Source: Cupriavidus sp. AU9028 | GTDB taxonomy: Bacteria > Pseudomonadota > Gammaproteobacteria > Burkholderiales > Burkholderiaceae | NCBI RefSeq assembly: GCF_019795295.1 | Contig: NZ_JAIMCG010000004.1 | Coordinates: 1 to 64,000, forward strand | Direction: 5' to 3' | Length of the DNA stretch: 64,000 nucleotides | Shown: piece after piece, positions 30,788 to 45,435 of the stretch | Numbering within the stretch: position 1 is the first letter of the stretch | How the letters are laid out: each line of letters starts with the position of its first letter | Program-made: the position numbers and the translations under genes | Notes under the pieces: model-generated | What the model was told of the DNA's origin: nothing | What the model saw: the letters and a program-made list of their open reading frames with translations, nothing else | Databases searched by the model: none

Positions 30788-31158
30788 GGGATTCTCCGGA
30801 GGTAGTCCTGGCGTTCGGGTTGACTGTTGCGGTCGGGGCGGCAATGACGCTCGGTATGCCGCTCGACCGGTGGCATGAAAGATGAGGCCGCAATGCTATG
30901 GGCACGGGGCAGCCGGCTCTTGCGAAAACTGGCCAAAGCTGTGCAAAGGATTCGGACTACGGTGCAGACCTGAGCCAAGGCCACGGTGGTCGTGGCAACG
31001 GCCTGGAACGGGCGCGAGCGCCGTGCGGAGGCGGGATCGGCGGGGATGCGGCAGAGGCGGGAACGCCCCTTGGCAACATATTTGCTACAGTTTACGCCCG
31101 ACCTGCCCCCGGGCCCGGCCTCCGGTGCCTGGGGCGCTTCATCAAAGGACCGCTTCCC
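30788..31158. other. Divergent intergenic region, ankyrin gene and giant uvrA-like gene
   Basis: These 371 bases contain no supported gene. The relatively AT-rich CAACATATTTGCTACAGTTT (about 31073-31092) is the likely promoter area for the plus-strand uvrA-like gene. No CTGT-N8-ACAG LexA-type operator could be found by eye, so SOS control is not indicated. Confidence 0.45.
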
Positions 31159-37032
<5,874 letters not shown>

Positions 37033-37900
37033 ATGCTGACCAGGCTTGCACAACGAACGCGTCGTTCCCGCGAAAGCGGGAATCCAGCGTCTTCAAAAGC
37101 CACTGGGTCCCCGCCTTCGCGGGGACGACGAGGTGTTGTCACCGGCGTCGGGATGACATGCTGACCACGCTTGCACAACCAATGCGTCGTTCCCGCGAAA
37201 GCGGGAATCCAGCGTCGTCAAAAGCCACTGGGTCCCCGCCTTCGCGGGGATGACGGGGTGTTGTCACCAGCGGCGGGATGACATGCTGACCACGCTTGCA
37301 CAACCAACGCGTCGTTCCCGCGAAAGCGGGAATCCAGCGTCTTCAAAAGCCACTGGGTCCCCGCGTTCGCGGGGATGACGGGGTGTTGTCACCGGCGTCG
37401 CGACGACATGCTGACCACGCTTGAACAACCAACGCGTCGTTCCCGCGAAAGCGGGAATCCAGCGTCTTCAAAAGCCACTGGGTCCCCGCCTTCGCGGGGA
37501 CGACGGGGTGTTGTCACCGGCGTCGGGATGACATGCTGAACCACGCTTGCACAACCAACGCGTCGTTCCCGCGAAAGCGGGAATCCAGCGTCTTCAGAAG
37601 CCACTGGGTCCCCGCGTTCGCGGGGATGACGGGGTGTTGTCACCGGCGGCGGGATGACATGCTGACCACGCTTGCACAACCAACGCGTCGTTCCCGCGGA
37701 AGCGGGAATCCAGCGTCTTCAAAAGCCACTGGGTCCCCGCCTTCGCGGGGACGACGAGGTGTTGTCACCGGCGGCGGGATGACATGCTGACCACGCTTGC
37801 ACAACCAACGCGTCGTTCCCGCGGAAGCGGGAATCCAGCGTCTTCAAAAGCCACTGGGTCCCCGCCTTCGCGGGAATGACGGGGTGTTGTCAGCAGCGTG
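37033..37900. repeat. Seven-copy 125-bp tandem repeat array
   Basis: Units begin at ATGCTGACCA(C/G)G at 37033, 37158, 37283, 37408, 37533, 37659 and 37784. They are 125 bp each, except the fifth, which is 126 through one extra A; the last is truncated. Each unit holds two palindromes: GTTCCCGCGAAAGCGGGAAT, and GGTCCCCGC(C/G)TTCGCGGGGA. These are separated by CCAGCGTCTTCAAAAGCCACT. Units are about 95% identical, and variants such as GACGACGAGG versus GATGACGGGG are mixed along the array, as expected from unequal exchange. It starts 1 bp after the uvrA-like stop and ends just before the garD stop, so it lies between convergent genes and may terminate both. Confidence 0.95.
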
Positions 37901-37931
37901 GGTCCCCGCCACGGCGGGGACCCGCCATCCA

Positions 37932-39539
37932 TCAGGTCACCGGCGCCGGATTGAACAGCACCAGCGAGTTGTGCAACTTGTAATGCTCGGCCCATGACTT
38001 GCGGCCGCTGGCGACGTCCAGCATCTTGTGGAACAGCTCCCAGCCGACCTGCTCGATGGTCGCCTCGCCGGTGGCGATGCGGCCAGCGTCGATATCCATC
38101 AGGTCGTGCCAGCGGCGTGCAAGATCCCGCCGCGTGGCTACCTTGATCACCGGCACTTCGGCCAGGCCGTACGGCGTGCCCCGGCCGGTGGTGAAGATAT
38201 GCAGGTTGATGCCGGCGGCCAGCTGCAGCGTGCCGCAGACGAAGTCGCCTGCGGGCGTGGCCGCATAGATCAGCCCCTTCTGCGTGACGCGCTCGCCCGG
38301 ACCGGAGACGCCATGGATGGCGCCCGTGCCGGACTTGACGATCGAGCCCATCGCCTTCTCGACGATATTGGACAGTCCGCCCTTCTTGTTGCCCGGCGTG
38401 GTGTTGGCGCTGCGGTCCACCTCGCCCTTCTGCAGATAGTTGTCGTACCAGGCCATCTCGCGGATCAGCGCCTGCGCGACTTCCGGGGTGGCGGCGCGCG
38501 CGGTCAGCTGGTCGATGCCATCGCGCACCTCGGTCACCTCCGAGAACATCACCGTCGCACCCGCGCGCACCAGCAGGTCCGCGGCGAAGCCGACCGCCGG
38601 ATTGGCAGTGACGCCGGAAAACGCATCGCTGCCGCCGCACTGCACGCCGACCACCAGGTCCGAGGCCGGACAGGTCTCGCGCTGGCGGGCATTCAGCCGC
38701 TGCAGATGGCGCTCGGCGCTGGCCATGATCGAGTCGATCATCGATTCGAAGCCGACGTGCTGCTCATCCTGCAGGCAGACCACGTCCAGTTCGCCCTCGC
38801 GCTGGATCGGAATGGTGCCGGCACTGGCCAGCCGAGCCGGCTGCAGCTTCTCGCAGCCCAGGCTCACCACCATCACCTCGCCGCCGAAGTTCGGGTTCAG
38901 CGCGATATTGCGAATGGTGCGAATCGGAATGGCGGCGTCCTTCGCATCGATTGCCACGCCGCAGCCATAGCCGTGCTCGAGCCCGACCACGTCATCGACG
39001 TTGGGGTACTTCGGCAGCAGCTCGGCCTTGATCCGGCGCACCGCGTAGTCGACCACCCCCGAGACGCACTGCACCGTGGTGGTGATCGCCAGGATGTTGC
39101 GCGTGCCGACCGAGCCGTCGGCATTGCGGTAGCCCTCGAAGGTATAGCCCTCCAGCGGCGGGGCGGGCGGCGGGACGCGTGTGCAAATCGGCAGGTTCTC
39201 CAACCCGGGCGGTTCCGGCATGCGCAGCACGCGCTCGTTGACCCAGCTGCCGCGCGGCAGCGCCCTGGCGGCATGGCCGATCACCACGTTGTAACGCACC
39301 ACCGGATCGCCCTCGGCGAAGTCGGTCAGCGCGACCTTGTGCCCTTGGGGCACCGCCTCGGCAAGCACCAGGCCGCAGTCGAAGCGCGTGCCGGCGGGCA
39401 GCCCGCCATCGTTGGCGACGATGGCCACGTTGTCGTCCGGGTGCATGGTGATGTAGAGCGGCCGGGCGGCCGCGGGCTTCTGGGCAGGCGGATTCGCCAC
39501 TGCGGGAATCGCCACGGCGGCGTCGGATGTCTGTTGCAT
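37932..39539 (-). CDS. garD: GarD, galactarate dehydratase (UxaA/GarD family)
   Basis: A 535-residue enolase-unrelated dehydratase that converts galactarate to 5-dehydro-4-deoxy-glucarate. It closely follows the E. coli GarD pattern through its whole length: [16 protein letters not shown] at the N-terminus (SAF domain), [19 protein letters not shown], the cysteine-containing [36 protein letters not shown] and a C-terminus in FNPAPVT. Iron-binding residues lie in these conserved loops. ATG 39539 has AAGGGGA about 10 bp upstream. A LacI-type palindrome lies 41 bp in front of the start, shared with lacI and the enolase gene. Confidence 0.93.
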   Translation of the reverse strand: MQQTSDAAVAIPAVANPPAQKPAAARPLYITMHPDDNVAIVANDGGLPAGTRFDCGLVLAEAVPQGHKVALTDFAEGDPVVRYNVVIGHAARALPRGSWVNERVLRMPEPPGLENLPICTRVPPPAPPLEGYTFEGYRNADGSVGTRNILAITTTVQCVSGVVDYAVRRIKAELLPKYPNVDDVVGLEHGYGCGVAIDAKDAAIPIRTIRNIALNPNFGGEVMVVSLGCEKLQPARLASAGTIPIQREGELDVVCLQDEQHVGFESMIDSIMASAERHLQRLNARQRETCPASDLVVGVQCGGSDAFSGVTANPAVGFAADLLVRAGATVMFSEVTEVRDGIDQLTARAATPEVAQALIREMAWYDNYLQKGEVDRSANTTPGNKKGGLSNIVEKAMGSIVKSGTGAIHGVSGPGERVTQKGLIYAATPAGDFVCGTLQLAAGINLHIFTTGRGTPYGLAEVPVIKVATRRDLARRWHDLMDIDAGRIATGEATIEQVGWELFHKMLDVASGRKSWAEHYKLHNSLVLFNPAPVT

Positions 39540-39579
39540 TGCTGGTGTCCCCTTGCTTGTCCGCATGTCCAGCGGACCG

Positions 39580-39595
39580 ATGACAACGTTATCAT
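39580..39595. promoter_or_regulatory. LacI-family operator upstream of garD
   Basis: ATGACAACGTTATCAT is a 16-bp palindrome with one mismatch from ATGACAAC-GTTGTCAT, with the central CG typical of LacI/GntR-type repressor sites. It lies 41 bp upstream of the garD start, where a repressor would cover the promoter. Closely matching copies precede lacI and the enolase-superfamily gene. Confidence 0.8.
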
Positions 39596-39652
39596 TTGCC
39601 GCTCGGCGTTGCAAGAATCGCGATGGGCTTTTCGCCAATTGAGGCGCCCGAG

Positions 39653-39832
39653 ACCCTCTCCCCCGGGCCCCTCTGCCGCTCGGCGGGAGAGGGGAGCAAA
39701 CCCTGGGTGATTAACCGCTACCGGGGTTTTCCCCTCCCCCGCTTGCGGGTGAAGAGAGCAAACCCGGGTGATTCAACCGCTGCCGGCGTTCTCCCCTCGC
39801 CCGCTTGCGGGAGAGGGGCCGGGGGAGAGGGC
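39653..39832. repeat. Three hairpin repeats (family A)
   Basis: Copies lie at about 39653-39698 (GCCGCTCGGCGGGAGAGGGG), 39724-39768 (diverged, CTTGCGGGTGAAGAGAG) and 39790-39832 (CGCCCGCTTGCGGGAGAGG plus the full G-rich arm). They share flanks such as AACCGCTACCGGGGTTTTC / AACCGCTGCCGGCGTTCTC, which shows that they arose as a tandem duplication. Confidence 0.75.
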
Positions 39833-39955
39833 ACGCCATGGCTCGCCGTCCCCCAAAGCCATTCCTCTCCTTCATGCGCATGAGAAACCGTCAACCGCCA
39901 AGGCATGGCCATATGACATAGTCGCCGCAACAGAAATAGAGCGAGGAGACTGACC

Positions 39956-40924
39956 ATGCGATTCAACCTGCTTGGCGCCATGATGGCGTCGCTGACTCTC
40001 ATCACGGCCGCCGCCTCGGCGCACGCAGCCGACTGGCCCACCAAACCGGTGCGCATCATCGTGCCGTATGCCCCGGGCGGCATCGCCGACATCTCGGCCC
40101 GCGCCACGGCCCAGCAACTGCAGGCCATCACCGGCCAGACCTTCATCGTCGACAACCGCCCCGGCGCGGATACCCGCATCGGCACCGAGTATGTGGCAAA
40201 ACAGCCGGCGGACGGCTATACCCTGCTGCTCGCCGGCGGCGGCTTCGCCGTCAACAATTCGCTGTTCGACAAGCTGCCCTATGACACGGCGAAGGATTTC
40301 GAGCCGGTCGCCATGGTCGTCTCCAATCCGCTGCTGCTGGTGATCGGTTCGGTGCAGCCCATCAAGACCGTGGCGGACCTGAAGGCGGCCGCCGGCAAGG
40401 ACAAGGGGGTGACGCTGGCCTCGGGGGGCAAGGGCACCCTCAGCCATATGTCGATGGAGCTGTTCGCCTCGGCGACCAAGTTGCCGATCTCGCACGTGCC
40501 CTACCGCGGCGGCTCCGCGCATACCGCCGACGTGGTCAGCGGCCTGGTCACCGGCATCTTCGAGAACCCGAGCTCGGCGCTGCCCATGATCGAGGCGGGC
40601 AAGTATCGCGCAATCGCCGTGACCTCGGCGCAGCGCAACCCGGCCTTCCCGCAGGTGCCGACGATGCAGGAAGCCGGTACGCCCAACTTCGATGTGATCA
40701 ACTGGTTCGGCCTGTTCCTGCCTGCCGGCGTGCCGGCCGACACCGCCGAGAAGATCCGCGGGGCGGTCGCGCAGGCGCTGGCCAATCCGCAGCTGAAGCA
40801 GCGGTTCGCCAAGGAAGGCGTCACGGTGGGCGGTCCGGCCGGCAAGGCTTTCGGCAAGTTCGTCGCCGACGAGACCCGCCGCTGGGGAGACATCATCCGC
40901 GCCCGGGGGATCCGTGCAGACTGA
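39956..40924 (+). CDS. Bug-family tripartite tricarboxylate transporter receptor (TctC-like)
   Basis: A 322-residue periplasmic solute-binding protein of the Bug/TctC family. It has a cleavable signal (LLGAMMASLTLITAAASAHA) and the family opening WPTKPVRIIVPYAPGG, then VDNRPGAD and the second-lobe motif VPYRGG. These proteins bind small carboxylates and pass them to TctAB permeases, but no TctA or TctB gene lies in the window. An alpha/beta hydrolase gene starts inside its last codons (11-bp overlap), so the two are cotranslated. The ligand is unknown; association with the sugar-acid genes is only positional. Confidence 0.93.
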   Translation: MRFNLLGAMMASLTLITAAASAHAADWPTKPVRIIVPYAPGGIADISARATAQQLQAITGQTFIVDNRPGADTRIGTEYVAKQPADGYTLLLAGGGFAVNNSLFDKLPYDTAKDFEPVAMVVSNPLLLVIGSVQPIKTVADLKAAAGKDKGVTLASGGKGTLSHMSMELFASATKLPISHVPYRGGSAHTADVVSGLVTGIFENPSSALPMIEAGKYRAIAVTSAQRNPAFPQVPTMQEAGTPNFDVINWFGLFLPAGVPADTAEKIRGAVAQALANPQLKQRFAKEGVTVGGPAGKAFGKFVADETRRWGDIIRARGIRAD

Positions 40925-41864
40925 GGACCGACCGATCGACCCGGCGCTGCTGGCGGCCGTGGAGGAAACGCAGGCGATGCCCGGCGAGGCCGACGGCGTG
41001 GAACTGCCGGAGGCCGAGGCGCGCAGGCTTGCCAGCGAACTGCGCGCGCGCCGGCTGGCGCGCGCCACCGGCGGCCACGAGCGAGTGTTGCGCGACAACT
41101 GGTACGTCACCGCGCCGGGCCGCGAGATACCGCTGGCGCTGTATCGCCGCGACGCCGACACGCCGGCACGGCCGCTGCTCTACTTCCACGGCGGCGGCTG
41201 GGCGGTGGGCAGCATCGTGACGCACGACGCGCTGTGCGCCCATCTGGCCGCAAGGACCGGGATGGCGGTGATCAGCGTGCACTATCGCCGCACGCCGGAG
41301 AACCCCTATCCGGCGCAGCAGGCCGACGGGCAGGCCGTGCTGGACTGGCTGCTCCGCCATGCCGCCATCCTCAAGCTCGACTTTGGCCCCGGCTGGGTGA
41401 TCGGCGGCGACAGCGCCGGCGCCCATGTCGCGCTGACCCTTGCCTATGCGCTACGGGGCCTGGAGCGCGCGCCGCGGGCGCAGTTGCTGTTCTATCCGGC
41501 GCTGGACCCGGGCCTGGACACGCTCAGCGCCCGGCTGTACGCCGATGGCCCGGCGCTGACGCGCGCCAGCATGCGCTGGTACTGGCGCGCCCTGCTCGGC
41601 GGCGGCATGCCGGAGGGCGCGCTGCCGCTGCGCTGGCCGGACCTGTCCGCGCTGCCGTCGACGGTGCTGGTCACCGCCGAGCACGACCTGCTGCGCGACG
41701 AAGGCGAACTGCTGCATCAGCGGCTGGCCGCGCAGGGCATCGACGTGCGGTTTCGCCGGGCGCCCGGCATGCTGCATGGCTTTGCCCGGCTGCTGAACGC
41801 CAGCGAGGCGGCCCGCCGTCAGGTGGACGACGCCGCGGACGCGCTGCTGTCGCTGCTGCGGTAA
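40914..41864 (+). CDS. Alpha/beta hydrolase of the hormone-sensitive-lipase (HSL) type
   Basis: A 316-residue esterase/lipase-like hydrolase. It shows the oxyanion-hole motif HGGG (YFHGGGWAVGS) and the nucleophile elbow GDSAGAH. The acid lies in TAEHDLLRDEGE and the histidine in PGMLHGFARL, the complete HSL triad. The start is GTG 40914, inside the end of the Bug-receptor gene, with GGGGGAT upstream, so translation is coupled. The substrate is unknown; esters or lactones of the ligand bound by the receptor are possible. Its 3' end overlaps the convergent LysR gene by 46 bp. Confidence 0.9.
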   Translation: MQTEDRPIDPALLAAVEETQAMPGEADGVELPEAEARRLASELRARRLARATGGHERVLRDNWYVTAPGREIPLALYRRDADTPARPLLYFHGGGWAVGSIVTHDALCAHLAARTGMAVISVHYRRTPENPYPAQQADGQAVLDWLLRHAAILKLDFGPGWVIGGDSAGAHVALTLAYALRGLERAPRAQLLFYPALDPGLDTLSARLYADGPALTRASMRWYWRALLGGGMPEGALPLRWPDLSALPSTVLVTAEHDLLRDEGELLHQRLAAQGIDVRFRRAPGMLHGFARLLNASEAARRQVDDAADALLSLLR

Positions 41865-42793
41865 TGCACAGGCGGGCTGGCATGCGCCAGCCACGCCTGC
41901 GCCATCTCCCGGGCCTGCGCGACGAACCAGTTGCGCACGGTGCTGAGACGCCGCGGCGGAATCCGTGTTTCGTCCAGCACCAGGAAGTAGCCGCAGCTGC
42001 CGAGCATCACCTCGTTGAACGGCGCCACCAGCAGGCCGTCCGACAGATGCTGGCGCACCAGCAGGCGCGGCATCAGGCCGATGCCCAGGCCCGCGCGGAT
42101 GGCCTCGATCATCACGGCGTAGTGGTCATAGGATTGGCGCGGCGCCGGCAGCCGCATGCCCGGCGCGAGCGTTGCGTTCCACTCGGCCCACGCGGTGGGA
42201 TAGAGCACGTGCTGCAGCAGCGGCCAGCGCGCCAGATCCTCCGGCCGGGTGACCGGGTCGCGCGACAGGTGCTCCGGCGACGCGATCACCGCCATCTCCC
42301 GGCCGAACAGATAGTCGGCGCTGACGCCCTGCCAGGAACCGGTGCCGAAGCGGATCTCCGCATCGACGTCCTGCTCGGCCACGCGTGCCGACAGCAGCCG
42401 CGTCGATACCTGCAGGTCGATGTCCGGATGGTCCTTGCCGATGCCCGGCAGCAGCGGGATCAGCCAGTATTGCAGCACCGCGGGCGGAGCGAGGATACGG
42501 ATCTGTGTGACATCCGGGTCGGTCTGCCGCACGCGCCGGTCGGTGGCGGCCAACTGGTCCAGTGCCGGCTCGACGCCCTCCAGGAACATCCTGCCGGCGG
42601 GGGTCAGCGCCACGCCACCCACGCGGCTGAACAGCGGCACGCCCAGATGCGACTCCAGCAGACGGATATGCTTGCTGACCGCGCCCTGCGTCAGGCACAG
42701 GCATTCCGCCGCGCGCGTGAAACTGCCCAGCCGGGCGACGGCGAGAAACGCTTCCAGCGTGGCGATCGAATATGGCGGGCGGAACGGCGTCAT
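41819..42793 (-). CDS. LysR-family transcriptional regulator (GcvA-like)
   Basis: A 324-residue LTTR. The N-terminal winged helix-turn-helix has the standard form (FLAVARLGSFTRAAECLCL then GAVSKHIRLLE). The effector domain shows GcvA-like phrases (AEIRFGTGSW, ADYLFGREMAVIASPEHL). Its target is not evident; the neighbouring Bug-hydrolase pair is a candidate. ATG 42793 gives a normal LTTR N-terminus, but no good ribosome-binding site is seen, so an upstream in-frame start is possible. It lies downstream of lacI on the same strand with a 106-bp gap. The C-terminal residues are encoded opposite the end of the hydrolase gene. Confidence 0.9.
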   Translation of the reverse strand: MTPFRPPYSIATLEAFLAVARLGSFTRAAECLCLTQGAVSKHIRLLESHLGVPLFSRVGGVALTPAGRMFLEGVEPALDQLAATDRRVRQTDPDVTQIRILAPPAVLQYWLIPLLPGIGKDHPDIDLQVSTRLLSARVAEQDVDAEIRFGTGSWQGVSADYLFGREMAVIASPEHLSRDPVTRPEDLARWPLLQHVLYPTAWAEWNATLAPGMRLPAPRQSYDHYAVMIEAIRAGLGIGLMPRLLVRQHLSDGLLVAPFNEVMLGSCGYFLVLDETRIPPRRLSTVRNWFVAQAREMAQAWLAHASPPVHYRSSDSSASAASST

Positions 42794-42899
42794 GGAGGTG
42801 CCGGCAATGTCGCTCTGATGCCGCCAGCTTAACGCCAGTGCCCGGCAAGTCATATCCCGATTGTCCCGGGGCGCCCTGCCGGCCGCGATGCCACGCCTG

Positions 42900-43895
42900 T
42901 CAGGTCGAGGCCCGCTCCACGATGCGAAAGCCGACGTCGATCACCGGCTCCGGCACCGTCTCGCCACGGCAGCGAGCCAGGATCAGCCTTGCCGCGCGAT
43001 CGCCGATGCCGTGGCCGTCCACCTGCACCGTGGTCAGCGAGGGCTCCATATGCGCGGCGAAATCGGCATCGCCGAAGCCGCAGATCGCCAGATCCTCGGG
43101 GCTGCGAAGCCCGCGCGCCGCCGCCTCCACCAGTACCCCCTGGGCCAGCTGGTCCGAACTGCAGCAGATCGCCTCGATTCGCCGGTCCTGTTCGAGCAGC
43201 TGCGCCAATGCGCGCCGGCCCGAGGCCAGGCTGCTTGGTGCGGGGACGACCACCGTGGGCACGTCATGGCCAATCGTCGACAGGAAACCCTCGCGCCGCA
43301 CCGCCGCCCGGTGGTCGTCCGCGGTCGCGATGGCCACGCGGCGCCAGCCGCGCGACAGGAAATAGCCCGCCACCGCGCTGCCCACCTTCAGATGGGAGAA
43401 GCCGACGGCCATGTCGACCGGGCGGTCGCTCAGTTCCCAGGTTTCCACCACCGGAATGCCGGCGCGGCGCAGCTGCTCGCGCGAGGTCGGCGAGCGCAGC
43501 AAACCGGCCACCACGATGCCGTCGGGGCGACGGCTGATGATGGTGTTCAGCAGCGCCGCCTCGCGCGCGTGGTCGTACCCCATCTGGGCCAGGATCAGCT
43601 GGTAGCCGGCCGCATCCAGCGCTTCGGTCAGCGCCTTGATGGTCGGCACGAACTGCGCCACCGAGATGCTGGGCACCAGCAACGCCACCGTCATGCTGCG
43701 CCGTGACTTGAGGCCGCCGGCCAGCAGATTGGGGATGTAGCCGGTGGCCTCGACCGCGGCACGAACCCGCTCGATGGTGGCGTCGGACACGAGGTTCGGC
43801 TTGCTCAACGCGCGCGACGCGGTGATCAGCGACACGCCCGCCTCGCGTGCCACGTCATGCAGCGTCACGGACTTTGGAGCGGTGGAGTCGGTCAT
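42900..43895 (-). CDS. LacI/GntR-type repressor, probable regulator of the galactarate genes
   Basis: A 331-residue LacI-family regulator. The N-terminal helix-turn-helix is VTLHDVAREAGVSLITASRAL (about 10-30), followed by the hinge helix IPNLLAGGLKSRRS. The periplasmic-binding-protein-like effector domain follows, with IICSSDQLAQG-type and CGFGDADFAAHMEPSLTTV motifs. It resembles the gluconate repressor GntR subgroup. A palindrome lies at 43956-43971, 61 bp in front of its own start, and others in front of garD and the enolase gene, so it is the obvious candidate ligand-responsive repressor of that regulon and of itself. Confidence 0.92.
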   Translation of the reverse strand: MTDSTAPKSVTLHDVAREAGVSLITASRALSKPNLVSDATIERVRAAVEATGYIPNLLAGGLKSRRSMTVALLVPSISVAQFVPTIKALTEALDAAGYQLILAQMGYDHAREAALLNTIISRRPDGIVVAGLLRSPTSREQLRRAGIPVVETWELSDRPVDMAVGFSHLKVGSAVAGYFLSRGWRRVAIATADDHRAAVRREGFLSTIGHDVPTVVVPAPSSLASGRRALAQLLEQDRRIEAICCSSDQLAQGVLVEAAARGLRSPEDLAICGFGDADFAAHMEPSLTTVQVDGHGIGDRAARLILARCRGETVPEPVIDVGFRIVERAST

Positions 43896-43955
43896 GGCGG
43901 TCAGTAGGGGTAAATCAGGAGGGCGTACCCGCAGTACGGCGGTTGACCCGCCAAA

Positions 43956-43971
43956 ATGACAACGTTAGCAT
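43956..43971. promoter_or_regulatory. LacI-family operator upstream of lacI
   Basis: ATGACAACGTTAGCAT matches the first half of the palindrome exactly and differs at two positions in the second half. It lies 61 bp upstream of the lacI start, suggesting autoregulation. Centre-to-centre distance to the perfect site at 44066-44081 is 110 bp. Confidence 0.7.
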
Positions 43972-44065
43972 TCGTCATCAAGGCAGCCGGGCGACCCAAG
44001 AGGGTGGCCCCGAGCGATTATACCGCTGCGCAACACCGCTGAAGCGCGCCGCACTCCGCGCAAAA

Positions 44066-44081
44066 ATGACAACGTTGTCAT
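44066..44081. promoter_or_regulatory. LacI-family operator upstream of the enolase-superfamily gene
   Basis: ATGACAACGTTGTCAT is a perfect 16-bp palindrome, 75 bp upstream of the start of the talarate/galactarate dehydratase gene. It is the best of the three sites and defines the consensus. The central CG and half-site spacing are as in other LacI/GntR-type operators. Confidence 0.82.
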
Positions 44082-44155
44082 TCTCTTTCCAGAGCGGCAA
44101 GCGCTGCGGGCGGGCTGCCCGATTCTCCTTCCACCTAACGGGATGCCGCCTCGCC

Positions 44156-45322
44156 ATGACCATGCCGCCCTCCTTCACCGCCTCCGCTCCTGCGCTGCCC
44201 GGCGCCATCGCCTGGATCCGGCTGTCCTCCTGCTACCTGCCGCTCGCCACGCCGATCAGCGATGCCAAGGTGCTCACGGGCCGGCAGAAGCCCATGACGG
44301 AAGTGGCGATCCTGTTCGCCGAGATCCGCACCGCCGACGGGCATGAAGGTCTCGGCTTCAGCTACGCCAAGCGAGCCGGTGGCCCCGGACAGTTCGCGCA
44401 CGCCTGCGAGATCGCCCCCGCGCTGCTCGGCGAGGACGCCAGCGATATCGCCCGGCTGTGGGACAAGCTGTGCTGGGCCGGCGCCTCGGTCGGCCGCAGC
44501 GGCCTGTCGACGCAGGCGATCGGCGCCTTCGACGTCGCGATGTGGGACCTGAAGGCGCGGCGGGCGGGGCTGTCGCTCGCCAAGCTGCTGGGCGCCCACC
44601 GTGATTCCGTACGCTGCTACAACACCTCGGGCGGCTTTCTGCATACCCCGCTGGACCAGTTGCTGGTCAACGCCGCCGCATCGGTCGAGCGCGGCATCGG
44701 CGGCATCAAGCTGAAGGTAGGCCAGCCCGACGGGGCGCTGGACCTGAAGCGCGTCGCAGCGGTACGCGAGCGGCTCGGCGACGCCGTGCCGCTGATGGTC
44801 GATGCCAACCAGCAGTGGGACCGGCCGACCGCGCAGCGCATGTGCCGCACCTTCGAGTCGTTCAACCTGGTGTGGATCGAGGAGCCGCTCGACGCCTATG
44901 ACCACGAGGGACATGCGGCCCTGGCCGCCAGCTTCGATACGCCGATCGCGACCGGGGAAATGCTGACCAGCGCGGCCGAGCACTGGGAGCTGATCCGCCA
45001 CCGCGCCGCCGACTACCTGATGCCCGATGCGCCGCGCGTGGGCGGCATCACGCCGTTTCTCAAGGTCGCGGCGCTGGCCGAGCACGCCGGGCTGATGATC
45101 GCGCCCCACTTCGCCATGGAGCTGCATGTCCACCTGGCCGCCGCCTATCCGCGCGAGCCGTGGGTCGAGCATTTCGACTGGCTCGAACCGCTGTTCAACG
45201 AACGGCTGCAGATCCGCGACGGCCGCATCGTGGTGCCGACCGCGCCCGGCCTGGGCGTTTCCATCAGCGAGCAGGCGCGCGCCTGGACGCGGCAGCAGAC
45301 CGAGTTCGGCGCCCGACCATAA
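44156..45322 (+). CDS. Enolase-superfamily dehydratase, L-talarate/galactarate dehydratase type
   Basis: A 388-residue member of the mandelate racemase subgroup. The catalytic K-x-K pair is K185/K187 in GIKLKVGQ. Metal ligands are D216 (MVDANQQW), E242 or E243 (WIEEPLD) and E268 (IATGEM), and the general acid/base histidine is H318 (IAPHFAMELH). The N-terminal SDAKVLTGRQKPMTEVA resembles characterised L-talarate/galactarate dehydratases. The reaction removes water from the aldarate to give a 3-deoxy-2-keto acid. Two in-frame ATGs (44156, 44162) lie close together, and the ribosome-binding site is weak. The gene is preceded by a perfect LacI-type operator and followed after 113 bp by a Bug receptor, probably as one transcript. 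Confidence 0.9.
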   Translation: MTMPPSFTASAPALPGAIAWIRLSSCYLPLATPISDAKVLTGRQKPMTEVAILFAEIRTADGHEGLGFSYAKRAGGPGQFAHACEIAPALLGEDASDIARLWDKLCWAGASVGRSGLSTQAIGAFDVAMWDLKARRAGLSLAKLLGAHRDSVRCYNTSGGFLHTPLDQLLVNAAASVERGIGGIKLKVGQPDGALDLKRVAAVRERLGDAVPLMVDANQQWDRPTAQRMCRTFESFNLVWIEEPLDAYDHEGHAALAASFDTPIATGEMLTSAAEHWELIRHRAADYLMPDAPRVGGITPFLKVAALAEHAGLMIAPHFAMELHVHLAAAYPREPWVEHFDWLEPLFNERLQIRDGRIVVPTAPGLGVSISEQARAWTRQQTEFGARP

Positions 45323-45435
45323 GGCGCCCAGCCCCCGGACCATCGTGCCCGGCAAGGGGGAATCGACGTCAACGGGGCACACCGCGCTGTCCGGGCAACC
45401 GGTCAACGAGTCGTCAGAACCACGAGGAGAGGTGG

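Larger units (their letters stand above)
39540..39955. other. Divergent garD / Bug-receptor intergenic region
   Basis: These 416 bases contain no supported gene. On the garD side lies the LacI-type operator (39580-39595). The rest is occupied mainly by three hairpin repeats (about 39653-39698, 39724-39768 and 39790-39832). The Bug-receptor gene has a GAGGAG ribosome-binding site (about 39943-39949) but no copy of the operator in front of it. Confidence 0.6.

Noticed and set aside
37033-37900. Possible CRISPR array
   Set aside because: Units are 125 bp and repeated throughout with almost no unique spacers, no cas genes lie nearby, and each unit is two palindromes, so it is a tandem repeat array of REP-like elements.
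43956-44081. DNA looping between the two operators in the lacI-enolase intergenic region
   Set aside because: Centre spacing is 110 bp, about 10.5 turns at 10.5 bp per turn, so the sites would be on opposite faces. Looping is possible with other helical repeat values but is not supported by the spacing.
45323-45435. Separate promoter or small gene between the enolase gene and the second Bug receptor
   Set aside because: No coding frame or clear promoter was seen in the 113 bp; a single transcript is simpler.
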